64,000 bases of DNA from Rhizobium jaguaris (GTDB lineage: Bacteria > Pseudomonadota > Alphaproteobacteria > Rhizobiales > Rhizobiaceae), in contig NZ_CP032695.1 of the NCBI RefSeq assembly GCF_003627755.1, positions 558,001-622,000 of the forward strand. Reading direction: 5' to 3'. Positions within the stretch are counted from its first letter, which is position 1, and each line of letters opens with the position of its first letter. A model generated the notes under the pieces. That model searched no databases, was not told the DNA's origin, and was given only the letters and a program-made list of their open reading frames with translations. This document shows positions 37,307 to 45,863 of the stretch, one piece after another. The translations under genes and the position numbers were made by a program.

Positions 37307-38092
37307 TCAGGCGTCGAAGTCTATTGACAGCTGACTGAGGAAAAGCTTCAGCCGCTCGTTCTTTGGCCGGGCGAGCAGCTCGCCGGATGGGCCTTCCTCG
37401 ACGATGGCCCCCTTGTCCATGAAGATGATCCGGTCCGCGGCACTGCGGGCGAAACCGATCTCGTGCGTCACCAGCACCATCGTCATGCCGGAACCGGCGA
37501 GTTCTTTCAGGAAGACCAGGACTTCGTGGACCATCTCGGGGTCAAGGGCCGAGGTCGGCTCGTCAAAAAGGACGAGATCGGGCTCCATGGCCAGCGTGCG
37601 AGCGATCGCAACGCGCTGCTTCTGGCCGCCGGAAAGCTCGGAAGGAAAAGCGTCCGCCTTGTCTTCAAGTCCGAACCGACTGAGCAAGGCTCGTGCATCC
37701 TGCTCAGCCTTCTGCCGGGAAACGCGATTGACCCGGATCGGTCCCTTGGTGATATTGTCCAACACGGTAAGGTGCGGCCAAAGATTGAACTGCTGAAAGA
37801 CGAAACCGATCTTCGGCCGGCGGCGGTCGATCTCCCGGGAACTTTGGCGCCGGACCACCCCAGCCATCGTCCGTTCCTTGCCGAGATAGGCGCCGTTCAC
37901 CTGCACGAAGCCATCGTCCGGTTCGGTAAGATAATTGATGGACCGAAGAAGCGTGCTCTTGCCGCAGCCACTGGGTCCGATGATGCAGATCACCTCGCCC
38001 TTGCGGACGTCGAAGCTGACATCGTTAAGCGCCTTCGCCGGACCGAAGGTCTTTGTCAGATTGCGGACTTGTAGGAGGGGCTGCGTCGGCAT
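37307..38092 (-). CDS. Polar amino-acid ABC transporter ATP-binding protein
   Basis: A 261-residue ATPase of the GlnQ/HisP type. Walker A GPSGCGKST, Q-loop FVFQQFNLWPHLTV, signature ELSGGQKQRVAIARTL, Walker B LVLFDEPTSALDPE, switch VTHEIGFAR, and the family end GPSGELLARPKNERLKLFLS. ATG at 38092 is chosen. A loop insertion (RTMAGVVRRQSSREIDRRR) resembles the polar-amino-acid branch that acts on opines or cystine-like ligands. The adjoining permease gene is only a fragment and no binding-protein gene is present, so the transporter is probably non-functional unless it serves another permease. Confidence 0.92.
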   Translation of the reverse strand: MPTQPLLQVRNLTKTFGPAKALNDVSFDVRKGEVICIIGPSGCGKSTLLRSINYLTEPDDGFVQVNGAYLGKERTMAGVVRRQSSREIDRRRPKIGFVFQQFNLWPHLTVLDNITKGPIRVNRVSRQKAEQDARALLSRFGLEDKADAFPSELSGGQKQRVAIARTLAMEPDLVLFDEPTSALDPEMVHEVLVFLKELAGSGMTMVLVTHEIGFARSAADRIIFMDKGAIVEEGPSGELLARPKNERLKLFLSQLSIDFDA

Positions 38093-38096
38093 GGCC

Positions 38097-38420
38097 TTAA
38101 ACCTCAATCTTCAGGAATTTGTCTGCGAGGCTCATGCGGCCTCGGCTCGCTCCCTGGCCGGAGGCCGTGCGCTTCTCCACGGTCCGCATGATCTTCGCAA
38201 ACGCGGCGGTGATGGCCCAGTAGAGCAGTGCGGTGGAAATGAACACCTCGAAGGGCGCGAACGTGTTCCGCTGGACGACGAGGCCCTGATAGGTGATCTC
38301 GCCCACCGTTACGACGCTGAGGACAGAGGTCTCCTTGATCACGGAAATGCTCGTGCTCGTTGCCGGAGGCAGAATGAAGCGCAGGGTCTGTGGTGCGACG
38401 ATGTCCTTCAGGCCGGCGTT
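38097..38420 (-). pseudogene. C-terminal fragment of an amino-acid ABC permease, cut by IS5-family element
   Basis: In one frame the minus strand encodes GLKDIVAPQTLRFILPP and ATSTSISVIKETSVLSVV, then a last membrane segment, ending SLADKFLKIEV. This is the last third of a HisM/GlnP permease, including the EAA-loop tail. Similarity ends near 38420, exactly where the IS5-family inverted repeat begins. The stop is 4 bases before the ATPase start at 38092. The upstream two thirds are not found on the other side of the IS. Confidence 0.8.
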
Positions 38421-39528
38421 GGTGCAGCGATCGCGGTTTGAGCGGAATTCGATCCTTGATAGTGAGGCTATGCTTTAACTGTCCTGCAGCGGACGGATTT
38501 CGGGCGTGCACATGCCAACATCCGATTGAGGATGGTGCAGCCGAGGGCGACTTCCGTCTGTTGCGCGCTGAATGAGCGTGCCCGTAGCCGATGTCCTATG
38601 ATCGACTTGTAGCGGCCGATGGCGGTCTCGATCAGCGACCGCCTGCCATAGCCGCTCGCCGCTTGCCAACGCATTCGGCCGTTCGCTTTGATGGCCGCGA
38701 TGTGCCGGTCGCGCTGGCTGGTGTTCCCTGCATCGGGGCGCTCGATTGCGTTGGACCGAGGTGGAATGACAACGACCGCACCAGCACTGTGTCTGCCGAC
38801 TGCCTCATAGGTCGGGTCGCCGTCATAAGCGCCATCGGCGATGAACTGACCGATCGGGTTGTCGATCTGATTAAGCAGCGGTTCGACTTGTGAGGCATCG
38901 CCCTCATCCTGGCCGGTCATGACGTGAGCGATGATTTCGCCGCTGTCGGCGTCCAGCGCTAGGTGCAATTTGCGCCAGCCACGGCGCGATCTGGCGCCGT
39001 GCTTGTCTTCCAGCCATCGGCCGACTCCATAGACTTCAAGCCCGGTGCTGTCGACAAGGACGTGAACGGCTTGTTTCGCAGCAATGTCTTGGCCCTCTCG
39101 CCCGTCAACCGATCGCCATGTCCGAGCCCGCCGGCTCAGCGTGGTGTGGTCGGGCACGGCGAGATCCAATCCTATCAGTTTCAGAACCGAAGCCAGCAGG
39201 CCCTCGGTCTGGCGCAGACGCAGGCCGAACACCAGACCCAGTGTCAGCGCCGACTCGATCGCCAGATCCGAATAGCGTGGCTGGCCGCCCCGTGTTGTCC
39301 GCTTCGGGGCCTGCCAGGACGAAAGCGCCTCCGGCGTTATCCAAAGCGTCAGGCTGCCACGCCGGCGAAGACCGGCTTCGTATTCCGGCCAGTTCGTCAG
39401 CTTGAACTTCATCTTGCCGATACGATAGCGGCGGGTGGAATTGTATTTGAAGGGCATAAGGCCAGCACTGGTCTGTTGCGATCGCTGCCGATTACCCCAG
39501 CAGCGATAAAGGATCCGTGCACCAACGC
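38416..39528 (-). mobile_element. IS5-family insertion sequence, about 1.1 kb
   Basis: The transposase gene is flanked by inverted repeats GCGTTGGTGCA (38416-38426) and TGCACCAACGC (39518-39528); allowing mismatches they extend to GCGTTGGTGCANNGATC, 15 of 17 matching. Size fits the family (1.0-1.2 kb). I see no target-site duplication, and the permease frame does not resume on the right, which suggests that a deletion accompanied or followed the insertion. The boundary is therefore probable rather than certain. Confidence 0.55.
38468..39457 (-). CDS. IS5-family transposase (DDE)
   Basis: A 329-residue transposase of the IS5 family (IS5/IS903-like group). N-terminal KFKLTNWPEYEAGLRRRGSL and LWITPEALSSW, then the DDE catalytic core: VLVDSTGLEVYG (D1), FIADGAYDGDPTYEAV (D2), and YGRRSLIETAIGRYKSIIG with the Y(2)R(3)E(6)K signature (E). 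All three acidic residues are present and the gene is full length, so the element may be active. ATG at 39457 is used; one 15 codons downstream is an alternative. Confidence 0.92.
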   Translation of the reverse strand: MPFKYNSTRRYRIGKMKFKLTNWPEYEAGLRRRGSLTLWITPEALSSWQAPKRTTRGGQPRYSDLAIESALTLGLVFGLRLRQTEGLLASVLKLIGLDLAVPDHTTLSRRARTWRSVDGREGQDIAAKQAVHVLVDSTGLEVYGVGRWLEDKHGARSRRGWRKLHLALDADSGEIIAHVMTGQDEGDASQVEPLLNQIDNPIGQFIADGAYDGDPTYEAVGRHSAGAVVVIPPRSNAIERPDAGNTSQRDRHIAAIKANGRMRWQAASGYGRRSLIETAIGRYKSIIGHRLRARSFSAQQTEVALGCTILNRMLACARPKSVRCRTVKA

Positions 39529-39864
39529 TGTAGCCCTGCTCGCGTCGAATCTCGAAGGCCAGGCGGCGTAACGGCAGGGAAAACAGGACCTCTCAAACCA
39601 ACCGGAATTCTTGCAACAGAGCCCTTTCAAGATGCGTGGGTATCTCCAGACGTTGTGCAGCATTGTTCCGGAATTATTGAAGCATTGCGGAAAAGCCGAC
39701 GCCGCGCTTGCTATCGTCATCCAAGAGGCCTAGGTCGCCAATCTGCCCGCCTATCTTGCATTACAATTTGCGGTGGAATGCTTAGGGCTGCTCTTATCGT
39801 TGCGGCTCGTTGATTGCCTAGCCTCTCTACTAGTGGCTGGGTGTGTGGTCTCGCCGATCCTGCC
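39529..39864. other. Degraded intergenic DNA right of the IS5-family element
   Basis: A 336-base stretch with no supported gene. TTGCAACAGAGCC at 39611-39623 is like the terminal repeat of other IS5/IS6-type elements. A plus-strand frame from 39632 encodes MRGYLQTLCSIVPELLKHC followed by GKADAALAIVIQEA and a stop, which looks like the tail of a lost gene but is too short to name. Together these indicate successive insertions and deletions. Confidence 0.35.
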
Positions 39865-40596
39865 TCAGGGCGCCAGTGTCAACGCCTTGAGCTCCTTGCG
39901 AGCTGTGCCGAAGGTACCGAGCTGATAGACCGACACTCCGTTCGGGGAGAATGTGAACGACGGGAATGGCTCCGCCATCATCTTATTAAGATAGGTTTCC
40001 GTTCCGACCCCGATCGTCACGTGTGGATTGAAGCGCTTGCCCGAAGCGATTTGGGCGAAGTCGGCGACGTACTCGATCAGGTCTTTTTGAATGTCCTTAC
40101 CGCCCTCCTCACTGAAGAACGCCGCCGGGGTCCCTGTCTTCAAGGTATAGGGCTTAACCGCAGCGAGGAGTTCATCCTGCAGCCGATGAAGGTCTTTACT
40201 AGGTTCGACCACGATCCCCGCAAGGCCAACCGGCGGGGACGGGATGTAATAGTATTTGAAAGCATTCAATTTCCATGCGGTTGGCTTTTCTTTGACCATG
40301 ACCGCGTTCGCCGCAGCATACACCTTGTCGAGATCATCCGTGCGGACGAATTGCTGCAACATAGTAACGTGTGGGTGGTGCGTCTCATCCAGGGCGAAGC
40401 CTTTCGGAAAGTTCTTGAGCAGACGAGCGTTGGCGTCCCTCGCGTGTTGGATCATCATCGCGTCTGGTTCGAGCGCAATGTCGATTGCTGTGACTTCCTG
40501 GGCGACGGCCGTTTGGGCAAACACGAGCACGACGGCTAACCAGAGGCTGCTGCCAACGCCAATTGCTGCTGTGCTACGCCTTATTGTATGTCTCAT
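39865..40596 (-). CDS. Exported 2H-phosphoesterase-superfamily protein
   Basis: A 243-residue protein with a signal peptide ending ...FAQTAVAQEV. The mature domain carries two HxT motifs, HHPHVTML near the N-terminus and FNPHVTIGV near the C-terminus, about 125 residues apart. This is the defining pair of the 2H phosphoesterase/2'-5' RNA ligase fold, which cleaves cyclic or 2',5' phosphodiesters. Export to the periplasm is unusual for this fold. ATG at 40596 is chosen with GGGAGGAACAGG upstream. It is at the end of the arylsulfatase/HAD/Gly-rich gene series on the same strand. Confidence 0.8.
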   Translation of the reverse strand: MRHTIRRSTAAIGVGSSLWLAVVLVFAQTAVAQEVTAIDIALEPDAMMIQHARDANARLLKNFPKGFALDETHHPHVTMLQQFVRTDDLDKVYAAANAVMVKEKPTAWKLNAFKYYYIPSPPVGLAGIVVEPSKDLHRLQDELLAAVKPYTLKTGTPAAFFSEEGGKDIQKDLIEYVADFAQIASGKRFNPHVTIGVGTETYLNKMMAEPFPSFTFSPNGVSVYQLGTFGTARKELKALTLAP

Positions 40597-40752
40597 GTCC
40601 TGTTCCTCCCTTGAGAGGCCATCGCCGCGATGGCCGGCCGGCATAAACGGCGAGTCAATCCACTTGGCGGGCTAATGGGCCTGGCACCATCCCGCGGCCA
40701 TTACCCAGGTTTCGCCTGCAAATGCCGGCAAACCATCCGCACCATCGAACGC

Positions 40753-41526
40753 TCAGTAGCAGGCCGCAAACGGCGTATCGACACACGTATTGTCGTAGCG
40801 GTCGGCATAATACGGTTCTTGCGCGGATATCGCTGCGCCAGTTACGCCGGGCAAGGCGCTGCGATACCAGGCGCCGTGGTAGACGGGAGCGTGCCAGTAG
40901 TGTGCGCTACGCCAGGCAGTCGTCCGGTTGTCGTGACCTTCCTCAGTGGTCGGTCCAGCGCCGAAGCCTCCGCTCGCAACGCCGGTGTAGTCCGAGCGTC
41001 CGATACCGCCGCCTCCATATTCGCCGCCAAAATTATCGATGAAGAGGGCGGCAGGGCCGCTCACGCCATCAAGGCTTCCCTCGAGAACAGAAACATCGAA
41101 TGTGAGAGAGTTGCCGTCCAACTTCGGCGATCTCAGCGTGATCACGGCGTCGGCCACTTTAGAACCGTCGCCTCCGAGCACTGACACGGTGGCATTCGGC
41201 GGATTCTTGGCGAAATTGTCCTTTCCCTCATCCCACTGCATGATGAACTGCTCGGTTGCCACATGACCCGCCGCCCGCACCGGGCGATCGGCGAATACGA
41301 TCGAGTTCGCCGAGACGCCTGTCAACGTTAGCTTGTCGCTGGTCAGCGTGGCACCTGCGGAATTGATGACGGCGAGCGACGGGACCGGCCCGGTGGGCGT
41401 AACCACGCCGATCGTTTTCTGCAGGGGAACATGCGGCTTTACATCCGCCTCCTGGGCGAACGCGCCAGCGGCGCAACAGAATGCGCTGGCTACCACAACA
41501 AGACAGGAGAGATGTCTGGCAAGCAT
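40753..41526 (-). CDS. Exported protein of unknown family, paralogue 1
   Basis: A 257-residue secreted protein; signal peptide cleaved near AAGAFAQEA. The core (residues about 35-165) includes GVSANSIVFADRPVRAAGH and TEQFIMQW, then PPNATVSVLGGDGSKVADAV, TFDVSVLEGSL and SGPAALFID. A Gly-rich linker and a C-terminal block with YWHAPVYHGAWY follow. It is a clear paralogue of the protein encoded at 41652-42500. No catalytic motif or named family is recognised; the end (CVDTPFAACY) has paired Cys that may form a disulfide. Confidence 0.7.
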   Translation of the reverse strand: MLARHLSCLVVVASAFCCAAGAFAQEADVKPHVPLQKTIGVVTPTGPVPSLAVINSAGATLTSDKLTLTGVSANSIVFADRPVRAAGHVATEQFIMQWDEGKDNFAKNPPNATVSVLGGDGSKVADAVITLRSPKLDGNSLTFDVSVLEGSLDGVSGPAALFIDNFGGEYGGGGIGRSDYTGVASGGFGAGPTTEEGHDNRTTAWRSAHYWHAPVYHGAWYRSALPGVTGAAISAQEPYYADRYDNTCVDTPFAACY

Positions 41527-41651
41527 TGCTGGTCTCCGTTCTTTGAGCGGGCGAAAATGCCGGGATCGTGCGATCTCGGTCGCGCCGCCGTTGAAGCCTA
41601 TATCCCCGTGCGCCCTCTCTGGCAGTCAGGGACGCAGTCTCTGCCGCATGA

Positions 41652-42500
41652 CTAGCATGGCGGATATGGATAGTAGCCGCACCGGTAACCGTCGTTGTAG
41701 TAGTACGGATAGTAGGGGCGTGCGACCGCGGCGCCTACGGCGACCCCGGCAGCTACGCCTGCTGCCACCGGGGCGCCGGTATACCACGCACCATGATAGA
41801 CAGGGGCGTGCCAGTAATTGTTGCCGTGCCAGGCATATGTATTTCCCGTCCGGTCATTGTGGTACACGGCGGTGTCGCCTACGCGCCCATAACTGCCGGC
41901 GAAGTCTCCGCGGTCGCGATCGAAACCGCCACCGCCAAAATCACGGCCGCCAAAACCACCACCAAAGCTGCCCCCGCCAAAATCGTGGCCGCCGAAACCG
42001 CCTCCGCCAAAGCCGCCGCCACGATCGATGAAGAGGGCCGCCGGTCCGCTGGATCCGGCGAGGCTCCCCTCAAGGACCGAGACGTCGAAGGTCAGATTAC
42101 CGCCATCGAGCTTAGGTGTCTTCAGCACCACCACTGCGTCCGCGACCTTCGAGCCATCGCCGCCGAGGACCGATATGGTGGCATTCGGCGGATCGTTGAT
42201 GAAATTGTCCTTATCCTTGTCCCACTGCATGATGAACTGTTCGGTCGTCACATGACCCGCCGCCCGCACGGGACGATCGGCGAAGACGATCGAATTGGCC
42301 GACACACCGGTCATGGTCAGCTTGTCATCCTGCAAGGTAGCCCCCGCGGAGTTGAGAACGAAGAGTGATGGCACAGGTCCTGATGGCTTGACCGTGCCGA
42401 TCGTCTTCTGCGGCTGTTCCTGCCCGACGACGATTGCCGTGCTGCCGAGGAATGCGGATGCGGCCGATAAACCAACCGCCAAGCAAATTGAAGCCTTCAT
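41652..42500 (-). CDS. Exported Gly-rich protein of unknown family, paralogue 2
   Basis: A 282-residue secreted protein with the same core as its neighbour (IVFADRPVRAAGHV, TEQFIMQWD, PPNATISVLGGDGSKVADAV, LTFDVSVLEGSL, SGPAALFID). The middle is a GGGFGG/HDFGGG-type repeat region of about 50 residues, and the C-terminus has NNYWHAPVYHGAWY, an Ala/Val/Gly segment, then Tyr/Pro-rich PYYPYYYNDGYRCGYYPYPPC. The core domain is well conserved and the linker diverges, as expected for tandem duplication. Surface or matrix localisation is possible; function unknown. Confidence 0.72.
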   Translation of the reverse strand: MKASICLAVGLSAASAFLGSTAIVVGQEQPQKTIGTVKPSGPVPSLFVLNSAGATLQDDKLTMTGVSANSIVFADRPVRAAGHVTTEQFIMQWDKDKDNFINDPPNATISVLGGDGSKVADAVVVLKTPKLDGGNLTFDVSVLEGSLAGSSGPAALFIDRGGGFGGGGFGGHDFGGGSFGGGFGGRDFGGGGFDRDRGDFAGSYGRVGDTAVYHNDRTGNTYAWHGNNYWHAPVYHGAWYTGAPVAAGVAAGVAVGAAVARPYYPYYYNDGYRCGYYPYPPC

Positions 42501-42581
42501 GTGAGTGGTCCTCCCAGTGGGAACCGCATCGAGACCGATTTCGGCCGTGACGTCGGATCGGACGCGTCGCTCGTTCCCGGT

Positions 42582-43646
42582 TCATTGTCCGCTGACAACG
42601 TCATCCGCGAAGATGCGTTTCCAATCGTTCTTCATGCTGACGACGAGCCAGCCGTCGGCCTTGGCCTCGTCGTAGAGTTTCTGCGTGAACGTGCCGATTT
42701 TCGAGTCGGGAAGGCCTTGGGCCGGCCCATAGGCATATTCGCGCACGGCATCGTCGTGGAGCAGCAGCAGGGCGAGCCGCGGCCCGTCGCCGGTCTTGGT
42801 GTATTCCAGCATCTGCTCGTCGCCGATCGAGTTGCCGAAGGCAATCAGCGGCCGCCGCCCGATCATCAAGTGAATGCCCTCGGGCTTGCCGGCATTGTTG
42901 TCGTTGAGAAGGAGCTTCGGCTGCTTGGTCAGGGTCGGCTTGCCGTTCTTGTCGTGGCCGTAGGTCGTTCCGCCGACGGTTCCCACCACCTGCTCGGGCG
43001 GAATTCCATAGGTTCCTTCCGCATAGACGCGCACGAAATCCTGACCGCCGCCCGTGACGATGTAGGTCTTGTAGCCATTGGCGCGCAGGTATTTCAGCAC
43101 CTCCTGCATCGGCTGGTATGTGAGGTCGGTGTAGGGATGCTTCCAGCGCGGATCCTTGGCGTCCGCCAGCCATTTTTTCACCTCGGCCGTGAACTGGTCG
43201 ATGGTCATGCCGGTGAGCGTCGCCGCAAGCAGCTTTTCCAGCTCCTTCATCGGCAGCTTGGCAATCGCCTCGCGGTCTCCCGTCAGCACCGTCTTGAAGG
43301 GCTCCACCTTCTTGAGTTCGGGCTTTGCGGCCACGAGCGCCGGAACCCGATCCAGACAGTATATGATCTGGCTGTAGATGGGATGCTCTACCCATAGTGT
43401 GCCGTCCTGGTCGAAGGTGGCGATCCTTTGCTCCGCCGGCACGAAGGTGGACTTGTTCAGGTCGGTCGTCGCCTTCACGAAGTCGACGATTGCCTGCTTG
43501 TTCGTCGAGTCATTCCAGGACGGCAGCGGATCGGCCGAACTGTCTTGCGCTCGCAGCGGTGACAATGTGGCAAGCAATCCGAGACTTAGGGCCATCGCTG
43601 CGAACAGAACGTGGCGTCTTGCCGGTTGGCTATCGAGGTAGCGCAT
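42582..43646 (-). CDS. Exported HAD-superfamily phosphatase (phosphoserine-phosphatase-like)
   Basis: A 354-residue protein with an N-terminal Tat/Sec-like signal (SQPARRHVLFAAMALSLGLLATL). HAD motifs are complete: motif I TFDQDGTLW, motif II IVTGGGQDF, motif III Lys near KLLLND/GKPEG, motif IV FGNSIGDEQML. The substrate pocket is unknown. ATG at 43646 with GGAGAATTGCA is chosen; the frame continues upstream without signal-like sequence. HAD proteins of this type recur beside arylsulfatases, here encoded directly upstream, suggesting successive ester hydrolysis in the periplasm. Confidence 0.85.
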   Translation of the reverse strand: MRYLDSQPARRHVLFAAMALSLGLLATLSPLRAQDSSADPLPSWNDSTNKQAIVDFVKATTDLNKSTFVPAEQRIATFDQDGTLWVEHPIYSQIIYCLDRVPALVAAKPELKKVEPFKTVLTGDREAIAKLPMKELEKLLAATLTGMTIDQFTAEVKKWLADAKDPRWKHPYTDLTYQPMQEVLKYLRANGYKTYIVTGGGQDFVRVYAEGTYGIPPEQVVGTVGGTTYGHDKNGKPTLTKQPKLLLNDNNAGKPEGIHLMIGRRPLIAFGNSIGDEQMLEYTKTGDGPRLALLLLHDDAVREYAYGPAQGLPDSKIGTFTQKLYDEAKADGWLVVSMKNDWKRIFADDVVSGQ

Positions 43647-43894
43647 TGCAATTCTCCATCTCCACCGAAACGGCATGCCGACCCCAGTGGGGCGTCCTCT
43701 CTTACGCGACCGTAAGATGGTCGCTAATGGCTCTGGTAAGGAACGGATATCGTGCTTCGCATAAACACCGCTCCAATCAGAAACAGTGCAGGGCGGCCTT
43801 CGCTCGGCTGCCCGAAAGGTCCTCAACGGCCAGACCCCAGCGCGGACGGCTCTGGCAGACCGCCCGCATTGAGGCCCGCATTGAGGATTGGCTA

Positions 43895-45535
43895 TCAGTT
43901 GCTCGGACCTTTTGCTGCCGCCTCAGCCTGCGCCATGCGCTGCTGCATCTCGGCCTTGACGGCGTCGAGATTGAAGCTGGCGCCTCGCTGCATCGGCGGA
44001 AAATCGATGAAGGTCTGGAGTTCCTTTCCGACCAACTGCTGGACAAATACGAAGCGCCAGAATTGATACTTGAACCAGTCGAAGTATTGCTGGCCGCCTT
44101 CTTTCGTTCCGTTGTTGGGCCAACCGGTCCGCTCGAATGGATCGAGCCGCAGATTGGTAATGTATGGCACGTCGGGATGGGTCTTTTCGCCAAGCCAGCC
44201 TTGAGGCTGATCGATGAAGCGGAACTTGTAATCGTCGATGCGAACTGCGCCGACCGTGCTCTCGCCAAGGTAGAAGATCTCGTGGCGTGCTGACGGAGCC
44301 TTGCCGGTGATAGCCGCCATTTGGTCGTAGCCATCAAGATGGTTCCTATAGGTCCGGTCACCTATGGTCTTGCCTTGCAGCAGTTCGTTGGTGATGTTCG
44401 GATTGCCAGCTGCGGCAACAAAGGTCGGCAACCAGTCCAGGCCGGAGAAAATACCGTTCTGAACCGTGTCAGCCGGCACATGACCCGGCCAACGGAGGAT
44501 GGCAGGGACGCGGAAGCCGCCTTCAAGCACGGTACCCTTTGCCTGGGCGAAGGGCGTCTGCCCTCCGTCGGGCCAGGTAAACACTTCCGTCCCGTTGTCG
44601 GTCGTGAACAGGACGATGGTGTTGTCGTCCTCGCCCAAATCCTTGATCTTTTTCATCACGAGCCCGACGTCGTCATCGAGCTGGGCCATGCCGGCTTCCT
44701 CTTCCGACCAGCCGTTCTCAGCGTTTCGCATCGCCTCATATTTGGGAGAGAGGTGGGTGACTATGTGCATGCGCGTGGGGTTCAGCCAGACGAAGAAAGG
44801 CTTGTTGTCCTTCTTCGCCTTTTCAATGAAGCCTGTGGCGAAGTCGCGGATCTCGTCGTCGACCGTTTCCATGCGCTTGGGATAGAGCGGGCCGGCATCC
44901 TCGATCCTTTGCTTGCCGATTTTGCCCCAGCGCGGCATCTCGGTCGGGTCATCCTTGTCGGTCGCCCAGCTATGAACCATGTTGCGCGGCCCAACCACGT
45001 TCAACAGATCCTGGGGATAGTTGGGATGCGCCGGGTCCTCCATCGCGTCGAGATGATAAAGGTAGCCGAAGAACTCGTCGAAGCCGTGAACGGTCGGCAG
45101 GAACTCGTTCTTGTCACCCAGATGGTTCTTGCCAAACTGGCCGGTGCTGTAGCCCATTGACTTCAAGACGGTTGCGATGGTCACGGCTTCGGCAGGAAGG
45201 CCTACCGACGCGCCAGCCTGCCCAACCGTGGTCATGCCGGTTCGGATCGGCAGCTCGCCCGTGATGAAGTTGGCGCGACCCGCCGTGCAACTGGCCTCCG
45301 CATAATAGTCCGTGAAGAGCATGCCTTCCTTGGCCATCTGGTCGAGATTTGGGGTACGCCCCGCCATCAGGCCGCGACTATAGGCACCAATGTTCCACAT
45401 GCCGATATCATCGCCCATAATGACGAGGATATTAGGCTTTAGTTGTTCTTGAGCCTGCACGGGCGCATGGCCGGCAAGCAGGGGCGCGCTGCCACAAAGC
45501 AATGCGGCCATCAGAAGATTCTGTCTGATATTCAT
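43895..45535 (-). CDS. Exported arylsulfatase, formylglycine type
   Basis: A 546-residue sulfatase with a signal peptide (NLLMAALLCGSAPLLAGHAPVQA). Metal residues in ILVIMGDDIGMWN, the modification site ASCTAGRANFITG (Cys within CxAxR, converted to formylglycine), H in FGKNHLGD, and FFVWLNPTRMH and TTDNGTE match the alkaline-phosphatase-fold arylsulfatases. A formylglycine-generating enzyme is not encoded in the window and must come from elsewhere. ATG at 45535 follows GAGGAGGGAAGCC. It precedes the HAD gene by 249 bases and follows a small gene at 45621-45863. Confidence 0.9.
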   Translation of the reverse strand: MNIRQNLLMAALLCGSAPLLAGHAPVQAQEQLKPNILVIMGDDIGMWNIGAYSRGLMAGRTPNLDQMAKEGMLFTDYYAEASCTAGRANFITGELPIRTGMTTVGQAGASVGLPAEAVTIATVLKSMGYSTGQFGKNHLGDKNEFLPTVHGFDEFFGYLYHLDAMEDPAHPNYPQDLLNVVGPRNMVHSWATDKDDPTEMPRWGKIGKQRIEDAGPLYPKRMETVDDEIRDFATGFIEKAKKDNKPFFVWLNPTRMHIVTHLSPKYEAMRNAENGWSEEEAGMAQLDDDVGLVMKKIKDLGEDDNTIVLFTTDNGTEVFTWPDGGQTPFAQAKGTVLEGGFRVPAILRWPGHVPADTVQNGIFSGLDWLPTFVAAAGNPNITNELLQGKTIGDRTYRNHLDGYDQMAAITGKAPSARHEIFYLGESTVGAVRIDDYKFRFIDQPQGWLGEKTHPDVPYITNLRLDPFERTGWPNNGTKEGGQQYFDWFKYQFWRFVFVQQLVGKELQTFIDFPPMQRGASFNLDAVKAEMQQRMAQAEAAAKGPSN

Positions 45536-45620
45536 TGCGGCTTCCCTCCTCGTTGATAATTCATCGCGCGGCGGGCTCGGGCTCACCAAGCGACCGGCAG
45601 CGGCGCATTCCCGCTCGCGG

Positions 45621-45863
45621 CTATGGCTTCGGTTCAGTGGAGAGGTCGAGCATCCGAACGATTTCAGCCTCCAGCTCCGACGCGAAAGCCCCGTATTCCT
45701 TCGCCTTCGCATCGCAGTTCGTTGCCTGCCAATGCCGCATCGCTGCCAATGCTTCCTCGTAGTCCGCGCAGACCGCCCGAAATTCCGCGCTTTGAGCAAG
45801 GAGCCTGCGTATCGGCAGCTCCCGGTGTGGAAATCGGCTGATAAGGCGGCCCACTATTGACAT
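45621..45863 (-). CDS. Small helical hypothetical protein, 80 aa
   Basis: An acidic, helical 80-residue protein (RRLLAQSAEFRAVCADYEEALAAM..., ELEAEIVRML) without a signal peptide. The start is well supported by GGAGG eight bases before the ATG. It is the first gene of the minus-strand arylsulfatase series and divergent from the TPR regulator at 46208. No family recognised. Confidence 0.6.
   Translation of the reverse strand: MSIVGRLISRFPHRELPIRRLLAQSAEFRAVCADYEEALAAMRHWQATNCDAKAKEYGAFASELEAEIVRMLDLSTEPKP

Noticed and set aside
38424..39488. GCAGCGATCGC / GCGATCGCTGC pair as ends of the IS5-family element
   Set aside because: The core GCGATCGC is itself palindromic, so an inverted pair is easily found by chance; the TGCACCAACGC pair just outside is longer and placed at the point where the permease frame breaks.
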